A stretch of 17,212 nucleotides of DNA from Actinomycetes bacterium (GTDB lineage Bacteria; Actinomycetota; Humimicrobiia; Humimicrobiales; Humimicrobiaceae), in NCBI GenBank assembly GCA_030603375.1, contig JAUVXY010000010.1:1-17212 (forward strand), given 5' to 3'. Shown here one piece after another: positions 1 to 7,488 of this stretch. Made by a program: the position numbers and the translations under genes. Each line of letters opens with the position of its first letter. Positions within the stretch are counted from its first letter, which is position 1. The notes under the pieces were generated by a model. The model was not told the DNA's origin. It worked only from the letters and a program-made list of their open reading frames with translations, and did no database searches.

Positions 1-261
1 AGGAAGAAAATATTTGGAAATGGACTGTTTAAAAAATCATAAGCTTCCAGGATCTAAGACAGAAGATAAGGTCCTTGTAGCATTAATATAGATTGAATGG
101 AGAAGTGATGGATGAAAGTACAGAAAAAAACTTGCATAACCAAGGCAAAATAGTTGATTTGCTGCTTTTAATTGTATTTGATAATTTATCTTTATTATGT
201 TTTACTATTATAAAAATTTAAGCATTGAAAATTTTTTGACAAATTTATTCTTAGGCTAACA
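1..261. other. Left-edge intergenic DNA upstream of the nitroreductase gene
   Basis: This AT-rich stretch carries no clear gene. Short reading frames enter from the left edge and stop at about 32, 42 and 91, so the last codons of an upstream gene may be present, but I cannot tell which frame is real. An ATG at 108 preceded by GGAG could start a 37-residue peptide (108-221) with a hydrophobic second half; nothing supports it beyond the start site. A TTGACA at 236-241 has no usable -10 before the start codon at 262. Confidence 0.4.
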
Positions 262-843
262 ATGGATGTTTATAAACAGATCATATCAAGAAGATCCATT
301 AGAAAATTTAAGCAGGAAGAAATAAAGCCAGACTTGCTTGACAAGTTTGTAAATGCAGCAAGGCTTGCTCCTTCTGCATCCAACCGGCAACCACTTGAAT
401 ATCTTGTAGTAACCAAAAAGGAACTAAGAGAGCAAATATTTGCCAATGTAGCCTGGGCAGGGTATATAGAACCTGAAGGCAATCCCAAGGCTGGTGAAGA
501 GCCGGTTGCATATATCCTGGTGCTTTTAAATAAAAAAATAACCCCCAATGCTGATAGAGACATAGGGGCAAGTTGCCAAAATATCACACTTGCTGCATTG
601 GAGGAGGGCATTGGATGTTGCTGGATAGGAAGCTTTAACAGGGGAGCCATTAATAAAATATTTGATTTTCCTGAGAATTATTCATTAGAATTGATTCTGG
701 CTCTGGGTTATCCAGCAGAAAATCCCAGATACCTAGATGTTGATAAGGATTCTTCTATAAAATATTATAAAGATTCCTCTGGTACCTTACATGTACCTAA
801 GCGAAAGCTTGAACAAATTATTCATTACAATATTTTCAAATAG
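262..843 (+). CDS. Nitroreductase-family FMN-dependent oxidoreductase
   Basis: This 193-residue protein belongs to the nitroreductase (NADH:flavin/nitro compound reductase) fold family, whose members are usually FMN-binding homodimers in the cytoplasm. The N-terminus has the family pattern RRSIRKF (residues 10-16), which contacts the FMN phosphate, followed by APSASNRQP (36-44). The second half has the conserved helix and loop DIGASCQNITLAALEEGIG (100-118) leading to CWIGSF (120-125), and a closing ALGYP segment near 147. The length fits the compact single-domain members. The physiological substrate cannot be read from sequence. A 75-bp gap separates it from the sugar-acid operon downstream, so co-transcription is possible but not shown. 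The Shine-Dalgarno is weak (AGG around 253-255). Confidence 0.9.
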   Translation: MDVYKQIISRRSIRKFKQEEIKPDLLDKFVNAARLAPSASNRQPLEYLVVTKKELREQIFANVAWAGYIEPEGNPKAGEEPVAYILVLLNKKITPNADRDIGASCQNITLAALEEGIGCCWIGSFNRGAINKIFDFPENYSLELILALGYPAENPRYLDVDKDSSIKYYKDSSGTLHVPKRKLEQIIHYNIFK

Positions 844-860
844 TTAAGAAATGAAATTAT

Positions 861-874
861 ATATTCCGGAATAT
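861..874. promoter_or_regulatory. Perfect 14-bp palindrome upstream of uxaE, candidate operator
   Basis: ATATTCCGGAATAT is a perfect inverted repeat without a loop, 45 bp upstream of the uxaE start codon and inside the only sizeable gap before the five-gene block. Uninterrupted palindromes of this size in such a position are typical of dimeric repressor sites, and lack of a loop argues against a terminator. No regulator gene is present in the window, so the cognate protein is unknown. Confidence 0.35.
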
Positions 875-918
875 GGTTTTGGCTTTTAGTATATTTTTGG
901 CTGAAAGGTAATTTAGCT

Positions 919-2424
919 ATGATAAATGCAAAAGCTGTATTAGAAGAATTTAAATCAAGTTTTGGTGCAATATATAGTGCCTATCCATCATCAATAGTTA
1001 CCGATAATAAAAGCTGGTTCTTTCTGGCAAAAGATGATAACAAAAAGTATTTATTTATTATCCAAAGTGGCGAATCATCAGGGCTATCGGAGGAATTTGA
1101 AGCTAAGAATATTGGAACCATAAAAATAGGCGGCAGTGATTTTATTACAGTAAAAGCCGGTCTAAGTTCAAAAAATCTTAAGCTGCTGCAACAGATTTTT
1201 CCCTATCTAAAACCGAGCTTTTGCGGCCTAAAACCATCCTTTGGAACCGGAGACAGGCTGGGAATTATAACTCCGGCCCATATAAGCTCTTTTGGCAGCA
1301 GGAAAATTTTCCCCTACCTAGGCCAGCAGTCAGTAAGAGAGCTGGACAAGACAGGGCGCACTTGGCAGGAGGTGATCAGCGATACTCTCTGGGGCGTATT
1401 TGAGGCCGGTTACAAAAACCGGTTTGGTGCAGACGCGGACCATGTCAAAAAAATAGAGGATCTGGATGCTGCCATTAAACATGGTTTTACCATGTTTACC
1501 ATTGATCCTTCAGATTTCATATTAACCGGAGCCGACAGTCAGGATAAAGACAGAATAAGCAAAAGATATGATTCTATTCCTGAAAAAAAAGAGATTGAAA
1601 AGCTATATCTGGGTAAAAAAATCACTATTGGTAAAAAAGTGCTGGAATTTGATTTGGATTCATTAAAGTTTGTGGCAGCTTCCTATTTTGATGCCATCAA
1701 ACATGTGGTGAAGTGTTATAAATTCATAGAACAGAACAAGAAAGATAATTTTGACTTTGAAGTTTCCATGGATGAAATAGATAGTGCTATACCACCCCTG
1801 GCGCATATATTTATAGCCGGCGAGCTTCAAAGAAACCAAGTAAATTTCCATAATATGGCACTGCGCTATCCGGGAAGGTGGGAAAAAGCGGTAGATTACA
1901 TCGGAGATATAGACCAATTCAGACAAGAGCTAAAAATGCATGCCGGAATCGCAAAAAAATTTGGGCCATACAAGCTATCTCTTCATTCCGGAAGTGAGAA
2001 ATTTTCCGTATATAAGATATTTTCTGAGGAAAGCGATGGTCTTTTTCACATAAAAACCTCCGGCACCAGCTGGCTGGAGTCATTGAGGACCATAGCTGTG
2101 AAAGAACCGGATCTTTTTAAAAATATTTATGGTTTCGCTCTCAAAAGTTATGAACAAGAGAAGAAATCTTATCACATATCTACTGAGCTCTCATCGATTC
2201 CCGATATAGGTAAATTTAGGGAGGATAAGTTCGACCATATACTTGATTTAAAAGAATGCCGGCAAATACTGCATGTAACATTTGGGGCAATACTAACTGC
2301 AGTAAAAAATGGCAATCATATTTTCAGGGACAGTGTTTATAAGACATTACTTGCAAACGAGACGCTTCATTGCAAGTACATAACTGAAAACATAGACAGG
2401 CATCTTGATCTGCTTGATATTTAA
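919..2424 (+). CDS. uxaE: Tagaturonate/fructuronate epimerase (UxaE family)
   Basis: This 501-residue protein matches, by length and overall sequence character, the UxaE family described from Thermotoga maritima, which epimerises D-tagaturonate to D-fructuronate and so joins the galacturonate and glucuronate branches. Features I recognise as family-like are SFGTGDRLGIITPAH (107-121), the acidic/His patch GADADHVK (170-177), TMFTIDPSD (191-199), and SLHSGSEKFSVY (354-365) followed by KTSGTSWLESLR (379-390). The His and acidic residues in these segments are candidate metal or catalytic ligands; I infer that from their clustering. AAAGG (904-908) sits 10 bp before the ATG. It is the first gene of a five-gene block with a fructuronate reductase-like SDR next, which fits the assignment well. 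Confidence 0.85.
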   Translation: MINAKAVLEEFKSSFGAIYSAYPSSIVTDNKSWFFLAKDDNKKYLFIIQSGESSGLSEEFEAKNIGTIKIGGSDFITVKAGLSSKNLKLLQQIFPYLKPSFCGLKPSFGTGDRLGIITPAHISSFGSRKIFPYLGQQSVRELDKTGRTWQEVISDTLWGVFEAGYKNRFGADADHVKKIEDLDAAIKHGFTMFTIDPSDFILTGADSQDKDRISKRYDSIPEKKEIEKLYLGKKITIGKKVLEFDLDSLKFVAASYFDAIKHVVKCYKFIEQNKKDNFDFEVSMDEIDSAIPPLAHIFIAGELQRNQVNFHNMALRYPGRWEKAVDYIGDIDQFRQELKMHAGIAKKFGPYKLSLHSGSEKFSVYKIFSEESDGLFHIKTSGTSWLESLRTIAVKEPDLFKNIYGFALKSYEQEKKSYHISTELSSIPDIGKFREDKFDHILDLKECRQILHVTFGAILTAVKNGNHIFRDSVYKTLLANETLHCKYITENIDRHLDLLDI

Positions 2425-2476
2425 AACATATTGGATTGAATATAATTTTTAATATTATTTGAGGGGATTTATAAGA

Positions 2477-3298
2477 ATGGCAAACCTAAAGATTTTTAGT
2501 TTAAAAGGCAAAACAGCGGTGGTTATAGGCGGAACAGGGATACTGGGTTCTGCGATTGCTGTAGGACTCGCGGGAGCGGGAGCTAAAATAGCAATATGTG
2601 GAAGATCCAGCTATAAAGAAAAAGCAGAATCACTGGCAGGCAGGGGTCTGGATGTAAAAGGTTATTATATTGATGTGATGGATAAGGATAAGATTGGTTA
2701 TTGTAAAGACAGCATAATAGCTGATTTTAAAAGGATTGACATACTGCTAAATGCAGCAGGGGGGAACTTAAAGGAGGCTACAACCTCAAAAGAGCTCTCT
2801 TTCTTTGATCTGCCTCTTGATGCCATGGAAAAGGTAATAGCACTGAATCTATTTGGCGGTGCCATACTTCCAGCTCAGGTATTTGGCAGGGAAATGGCAA
2901 AAAACAGCAGCGGAGGCTCAATTATTAATATTTCTTCAATGAATGCTTTTAGACCTCTTACAAGAATTCCAGGTTATTCCGCCGCAAAGGCAGCAGTCTC
3001 AAACTTTACTCAGTGGCTCGCAGTACATTTTGCACAGGAATACAATAAAAACTTAAGAGTTAATGTAATAGCTCCGGGCTTCTTTCTAACCAGCCAGAAT
3101 CATTATCTGTTGTTTGACAAGGATGAAAATCTTACAGAAAGAGGCAGGTCAATAATAGCCCATACTCCTATGGCAGAGTTTGGAAAGCCCGAAGATCTTG
3201 TGGGGGTATGCATATGGCTTGCTTCAGAAGCTTCCAGATTTGTTACCGGTATAGTTATACCAATAGATGGTGGTTTTGGCGCATATTCAGGTGTATGA
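2477..3298 (+). CDS. SDR-type D-fructuronate reductase / D-mannonate oxidoreductase (UxuB-like)
   Basis: This 273-residue classical short-chain dehydrogenase probably interconverts D-fructuronate and D-mannonate with NAD(P)H. It has the nucleotide loop GGTGILG (18-24), NAAG (92-95), Asn124, catalytic Ser154 and the YxxxK pair Tyr167/Lys171. The long C-terminal segment around IAPGFFLTSQNHYLLF and the ending IDGGFGAYSGV are typical of the SDR mannonate oxidoreductases found in firmicutes and Thermotogales rather than of the long-chain E. coli UxuB. A TTG in the same frame at 2459 would add six residues, but the ATG at 2477 is chosen because GAGGGG (2461-2466) lies 10 bp before it. Gluconate 5-dehydrogenase activity is the main alternative. 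It lies 52 bp after uxaE, which supplies its likely substrate. Confidence 0.85.
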   Translation: MANLKIFSLKGKTAVVIGGTGILGSAIAVGLAGAGAKIAICGRSSYKEKAESLAGRGLDVKGYYIDVMDKDKIGYCKDSIIADFKRIDILLNAAGGNLKEATTSKELSFFDLPLDAMEKVIALNLFGGAILPAQVFGREMAKNSSGGSIINISSMNAFRPLTRIPGYSAAKAAVSNFTQWLAVHFAQEYNKNLRVNVIAPGFFLTSQNHYLLFDKDENLTERGRSIIAHTPMAEFGKPEDLVGVCIWLASEASRFVTGIVIPIDGGFGAYSGV

Positions 3299-3351
3299 CT
3301 GTCTGTTTTTAAATGATTTTTAAATAGTTTTTTAAACTGAAAGGAATATAA

Positions 3352-4833
3352 ATGGAAAAACAAGATATTGGTCTGATTGGTCTTGCAGTAATGGGACAGA
3401 ACCTTGTCCTTAATATCGAATCAAAAGGTTATTCGGTTGCGGTATACAACAGGACAGAAAGCCGTACAAAAGATTTTATTGAAGGTAGGGCAAAAGGCAA
3501 AAACATAGAAGCCGCATATTCTTTAAAAGAATTTGTGAGCCTGCTTAAAAAGCCAAGAAAAATCATGCTTATGGTAAAGGCTGGCAGTCCTGTAGGTGAT
3601 ACCATTGAAGACCTCCGCCCCCTGCTTGAGCCGGGAGACCTTGTAATAGACGGGGGCAATTCATTCTATAAAGATACCATCAGAAGAGAGGAGTATCTAT
3701 CGGGGAAAAATATCCTGTACATAGGCACCGGCGTTTCCGGCGGAGAGGAAGGGGCTCTGCTGGGTTCCGCCATCATGCCCGGGGGCAAAAAGCAGGCATA
3801 TGATATGGTAGAGAAGATATTCTCAGATATTGCTGCCAAAGCAGAAGACGGAGCTCCCTGCATATCATATATAGGCCCGGACGGGGCAGGGCACTTTGTA
3901 AAGATGGTCCACAACGGGATTGAATACGGTGATATGCAGCTGATAGGGGAATGTGTCTGGGCCCTAAAGGAAGTACTGGGTTACAGCGCAGAACAAATTG
4001 CAGACATAATGGCAGACTGGAACAGGCCCTCTGACATATTATGTTCATATCTTATACAGATAACAGGTCAGGGAATGAGGGAGGTCGAAAAAGAATCCGG
4101 AAGCTACCTTGTAGACAGGACCGCTGATATTACCAGGATGAAGGGAACCGGCACCTGGACTGTTGCAAGCGCACTTGAGCTTCTTGTTCCAATACCCACC
4201 ATAGCAGCAGCAGTATTTTCCAGGGAAATGAGCCAGGATAAGGATTTGCGGCTTGCTATTTCAAAAATACTGAAGCCGGTTCAGGCCGCAGACAACCTAG
4301 ACCCCCAGGAATTTATTAGCATTGCCCATGATGCCCTCTATATTGCCAAAATATCATCTTATGCACAGGGTTTTGCCCTTATGGAGGCAGCATCCTCCAA
4401 ATATGGCTGGAATCTTGATATGGGGCGTATCGCCCAGGGATGGAGAGCAGGGTGCATAATACGGGCCCAGTTTCTGTCTAATATTACCCAAGAGTACAAA
4501 TCCAATCCAAAACTAACTAATCTAATGGCAGCACCTTCTTTTTCCACCTTTATAAACCAGAAACTTTTAAGCCTTTTCAGGTTTACTGAAGCTGCCCGAA
4601 AGGCTGGGGTGCCCACTCTTGCCATGAGCTGTGCTTACGATTACATACTGCAGATATCCTCTCCGGTTATGGTATCAGCCCAGGTGGCTGCCCAGCAGAG
4701 AGACTACTTCGGCGCTCATGGCTACTTTAAGCTTAAAAAAGACAGCCCGGAAATAGAGCTAAAACCTGACGGAAGCTATCAGGAATATCATACCGAATGG
4801 ATGGAAGACGGGCGTCCGGAAAAAAAGTTATAG
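3352..4833 (+). CDS. gnd: 6-Phosphogluconate dehydrogenase, decarboxylating
   Basis: This 493-residue protein oxidises and decarboxylates 6-phosphogluconate to ribulose 5-phosphate in the cytoplasm. The N-terminal Rossmann fingerprint GLIGLAVMG (7-15) is followed by NRT (33-35), an Arg/Thr pair at the site that recognises the NADP 2'-phosphate. Substrate and catalytic segments are all present: GGNS (101-104), GVSGGEEGA (127-135), and HFVKMVHNGIEYGDMQL (181-197), which carries the catalytic Lys184 and Glu191. Length is that of the long homodimeric GndA type, about 470-490 residues, not the short 300-residue NAD form. AAAGGA precedes the ATG closely. No glucose-6-phosphate dehydrogenase or gluconate kinase neighbours it, which suggests it serves sugar-acid catabolism rather than a classical oxidative pentose phosphate operon. 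Confidence 0.95.
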   Translation: MEKQDIGLIGLAVMGQNLVLNIESKGYSVAVYNRTESRTKDFIEGRAKGKNIEAAYSLKEFVSLLKKPRKIMLMVKAGSPVGDTIEDLRPLLEPGDLVIDGGNSFYKDTIRREEYLSGKNILYIGTGVSGGEEGALLGSAIMPGGKKQAYDMVEKIFSDIAAKAEDGAPCISYIGPDGAGHFVKMVHNGIEYGDMQLIGECVWALKEVLGYSAEQIADIMADWNRPSDILCSYLIQITGQGMREVEKESGSYLVDRTADITRMKGTGTWTVASALELLVPIPTIAAAVFSREMSQDKDLRLAISKILKPVQAADNLDPQEFISIAHDALYIAKISSYAQGFALMEAASSKYGWNLDMGRIAQGWRAGCIIRAQFLSNITQEYKSNPKLTNLMAAPSFSTFINQKLLSLFRFTEAARKAGVPTLAMSCAYDYILQISSPVMVSAQVAAQQRDYFGAHGYFKLKKDSPEIELKPDGSYQEYHTEWMEDGRPEKKL

Positions 4834-4859
4834 AAAAACATTGATTCAGGGAGGGCGAT

Positions 4860-5939
4860 ATGAGAATCGAGCTAAAGAAAGACTATAAATACAGCCTGGT
4901 TGTGCCCACCAGCATAGGGGTGCGCATAACCCCGGCCGGCCGGCAGCCGGTTAATTGCAGTTCAATTTTTACCATGCAGACTACCAGCGCCGAGACCAAT
5001 GTAGCCAGCGTGTCTTCTTACCTGGGTCTGCCGGTAAAGGTGCTTACCGTATTTGTAAAAGACAGCCCCATTGCAAAAATGATAAAAAGCAATCTCTTGT
5101 CTAGGAACATGACCTATGAAGGAAAGGACGTACCCCAGAGAGGGCCATGGGGTTACCGGCACCAGTTCAACATCGCTGACAGCGGTTATGGCCCCCGCGG
5201 CCCCCGGGTACAAAATGACCGTGCCGGAGAAGTAGGCAGGATACTGGATGCAGGGGACTTCGATCTGGATAGAATTTTTAATGATGAAGGAGTACAGGTA
5301 CTGCATCTCTCAGGCCTTATTGCTGCCCTATCTCCTCAAACCGGCAGGTTTTGTATTGAGCTGGCACAAGCGGCAAAAAAAAGCGGAACAAGGATTAGCT
5401 TTGACTTAAACTACCGTGCTTCATTCTGGAAAAACCGCGAAGGGGAACTGGGAAAAATTTTTTCAGATATAGTAGAGCTTGCCGATTTTCTGGTAGGCAA
5501 TGAGGAAGATTTCCAGCTCTGTTTGTCCATAAAAGGCCCTGAAGCGGGTGGGAAGGATTTAGCCTCAAAGATTTCCAGTTTCAAGGAAATGATAATGAAT
5601 GTAAAGGAAAAATTTCCCAATGCATCAGTTTTTGCCACCACCTTAAGGGATGTGGTCAGTGCAAATTGCCACCTGTGGGGTGCAATAATGCTTGAGGGAG
5701 AAAACTGGCATGTAATAGAACCCCGCAAGATCGAAGTTATTGACCGCATCGGTGGAGGAGACGGATTCGTGGGTGGAATGCTCTACGGTATCCTAAGGGG
5801 ATGGGAACCAGAAAAGTGGATACAATTTGGCTGGGCATCCGGTGCATTTGTGGCAACCCTTTTAACCGATTATGCAACCCCGGCGGATGAAGATCAGATA
5901 TGGGACATCTGGAGAGGAAATGCAAGGGTAAGACGGTAA
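4860..5939 (+). CDS. PfkB-family sugar kinase, probably 2-keto-3-deoxygluconate kinase
   Basis: This 359-residue ribokinase/PfkB-fold enzyme probably phosphorylates 2-keto-3-deoxygluconate for KDPG aldolase cleavage. The C-terminal PfkB signature DRIGGGDGFVGG (295-306) contains the presumed catalytic base Asp301, and upstream lies the SFDLNYRASFW stretch typical of KDG kinases (near 180-190). The N-terminal sugar-binding motif usually read as GGAEANVA appears here as TSAETNVA (42-49), so the Gly-Gly pair is lost. A Gly/Pro-rich insert follows around residues 98-118. These departures leave room for another hexonate or keto-acid substrate. AGGGAGG (4848-4854) is a strong ribosome site 5 bp from the ATG. 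The gene starts 26 bp after gnd and is followed 14 bp later by the LarA homologue. Confidence 0.8.
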   Translation: MRIELKKDYKYSLVVPTSIGVRITPAGRQPVNCSSIFTMQTTSAETNVASVSSYLGLPVKVLTVFVKDSPIAKMIKSNLLSRNMTYEGKDVPQRGPWGYRHQFNIADSGYGPRGPRVQNDRAGEVGRILDAGDFDLDRIFNDEGVQVLHLSGLIAALSPQTGRFCIELAQAAKKSGTRISFDLNYRASFWKNREGELGKIFSDIVELADFLVGNEEDFQLCLSIKGPEAGGKDLASKISSFKEMIMNVKEKFPNASVFATTLRDVVSANCHLWGAIMLEGENWHVIEPRKIEVIDRIGGGDGFVGGMLYGILRGWEPEKWIQFGWASGAFVATLLTDYATPADEDQIWDIWRGNARVRR

Positions 5940-5953
5940 AGGCATAAATTTCT

Positions 5954-7243
5954 ATGAGATTGATAGAAGATATAAATGGCATAGACAAAGGTAAGTTTTA
6001 TAGCTTTACAGCCTCTGTTTTAGAAGGTATAAATCCCGGCAATAAGGTGCTTGTAATTATTTCTGATTATACAAGAGTTGATTTTACAGATAGAATTGGT
6101 CCTCTTATGGTAGATATATTTAAAAAAAAGGGTGTTACAAAATTAGATTTTCTAAATGCCGGCGGAACGCACAGAGGGATGGAAGAGAGCGAATTTTTCT
6201 TAAAACTCGGCCTGAAGGAAAAAGGCAGAAGCATATCTTTTTTTAATCACATGTTTGGCCAGCCCGGAAATCTTGCCGGCATAGGGAGCATCTCTTCGGA
6301 ACTGGTTAAAGAAAAAACCAATAACCAGCTAAATAAACCGATACCGGTAACCGTAAATAAATTAATACTTTCTAATTACAGCACTATTATTGCCATCTCC
6401 GGTACCGTACCTCATGAGGCAAGCGGTTATTCGGGAGGCCTTAAGATTTTCTTTCCAGGTGTATCAGGACCGGAGGTAATTGACTTATTCCACTGGGCAG
6501 CTGTTCTGGTGGGAATACCGGATATTATAGGCACTGTGGACAATAATGCCAGGGATATAATAAATGAGGGTTCAAAACTGATATTTGATAATCTAAAATG
6601 TAATGCATTTACTTTTAACATGGTGAATACCGAGACGGATGGCGGCGTAATCCCCAACGGGTTATATGTTGACAAAGGATATGAGGGCTTTATAAAAGCA
6701 TATAGGGCTGCTGCTGCTTTAAGCTCCAAGGTCTACATAAAATATATTGACCAGCCAATAGAACAGGCGGTACAGGTAATACCTGAACATTTTGACGAAA
6801 TCTGGACGGCAGCAAAGGGTTCATACAAGCTCCAGAAGCCGGGTGTAATGGCTAAAGGAGGAGAAATAATACTCTATGCACCCCATATAAACTGTTTTCA
6901 TTCCAATAAAAAAATAGATGAAGAAATTAAAGAAGTCGGATACCACTGCAAAGACAGAATCTGCAGCATACTGGGAGCCGGAAAAAAGATTAGCAGAAAC
7001 AGTGCCTCCCATCTCATAAATGCTGCTGGGTCTGGTATCTTTGACCCAAAAACCGGAAAAGAAGAGCTAAACTTTAAGCTTACCCTTGCCTCCGGGATAC
7101 CTGAGGAGGTTTGTAAATCGGTTGGGTTAAATTACCGGGATCCCAGGACTATAAAAAAGTCTGACTTCCTGGGCCCGGGGAAACTCTGGATAGAGGAAGG
7201 CGGAAAGTACCTTTATACGCTGGATAAAAGGAAGAAAGATTAA
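5954..7243 (+). CDS. LarA-family nickel-pincer racemase/epimerase homologue
   Basis: This 429-residue protein is a lactate racemase (LarA) superfamily member. These enzymes use a covalently bound nickel-pincer nucleotide to racemise or epimerise 2-hydroxy acids. It shows SDYTR (37-41), GTHR (71-74), FNHM with His99, the hallmark TVPHEASGYSGGLKIFFPG (151-169) with His154 and Lys164, and His180 in DLFHW. The spacings 154-164-180 equal the 174-184-200 spacing of Lactobacillus plantarum LarA (acid-base His, cofactor Lys, nickel His), so the active centre looks complete. It ends a hexuronate/hexonate operon, which argues for a sugar-acid substrate such as gluconate/mannonate instead of lactate; that step is inference. 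No larB, larC or larE cofactor genes are in the window. AAAGG (5938-5942) overlaps the kdgK stop codon. Confidence 0.85.
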   Translation: MRLIEDINGIDKGKFYSFTASVLEGINPGNKVLVIISDYTRVDFTDRIGPLMVDIFKKKGVTKLDFLNAGGTHRGMEESEFFLKLGLKEKGRSISFFNHMFGQPGNLAGIGSISSELVKEKTNNQLNKPIPVTVNKLILSNYSTIIAISGTVPHEASGYSGGLKIFFPGVSGPEVIDLFHWAAVLVGIPDIIGTVDNNARDIINEGSKLIFDNLKCNAFTFNMVNTETDGGVIPNGLYVDKGYEGFIKAYRAAAALSSKVYIKYIDQPIEQAVQVIPEHFDEIWTAAKGSYKLQKPGVMAKGGEIILYAPHINCFHSNKKIDEEIKEVGYHCKDRICSILGAGKKISRNSASHLINAAGSGIFDPKTGKEELNFKLTLASGIPEEVCKSVGLNYRDPRTIKKSDFLGPGKLWIEEGGKYLYTLDKRKKD

Positions 7244-7272
7244 ACCTTAAGTTGATACCAAATTATCCGTGC

Positions 7273-7302
7273 TTGGCAACTCACGAAAAAATGTGTTAGA
7301 AT
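7273..7302 (+). promoter_or_regulatory. Candidate sigma-70-type promoter for the SIS-amidase-nagA block
   Basis: TTGGCA (7273-7278) and TAGAAT (7297-7302) each match the housekeeping -35 and -10 consensus at five of six positions, with an 18-bp spacer. It lies in the 245-bp gap after the LarA homologue and would give a leader of about 180 nt before the SIS gene start at 7489. Confidence 0.45.
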
Positions 7303-7309
7303 TTATTAA

Positions 7310-7488
7310 TTCGTTAAGGAAAAGAACTTTCTAGTAAGAGATAAACGGAGACCAGACCAGCGAAGATTGTTTTGATATATTTGGCTTTATCGTAAAAAAA
7401 ATTAGTTTTTAAAACTATAAAGTGAGATTTATGATTATAAATTTCTAAGTATTTTTAAAATCAAAAAGATAGGAAGGTGTTATTTATC
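7310..7488 (+). other. Long untranslated leader of the SIS-domain gene
   Basis: If the promoter at 7273-7302 is used, this stretch is transcribed but has no coding frame worth reporting. It holds a purine-rich segment (7316-7370), then an AT-rich run to the ribosome site AGGAAGG at 7471-7477. I recognise no known riboswitch, T-box or glmS ribozyme core in it and see no strong rho-independent hairpin. Confidence 0.3.

Noticed and set aside
108..221. A 37-residue ORF with a GGAG ribosome site and a hydrophobic C-terminal half
   Set aside because: AT-rich DNA yields such hydrophobic short frames by chance; there is no homology signal or conserved context.
236..264. TTGACA ahead of the nitroreductase gene as its promoter
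   Set aside because: The -10 position at 17 bp falls on the start codon and does not resemble TATAAT.
7310..7488. A glmS ribozyme or other known riboswitch in the leader of the SIS gene
   Set aside because: None of the conserved cores I know could be found in the sequence.
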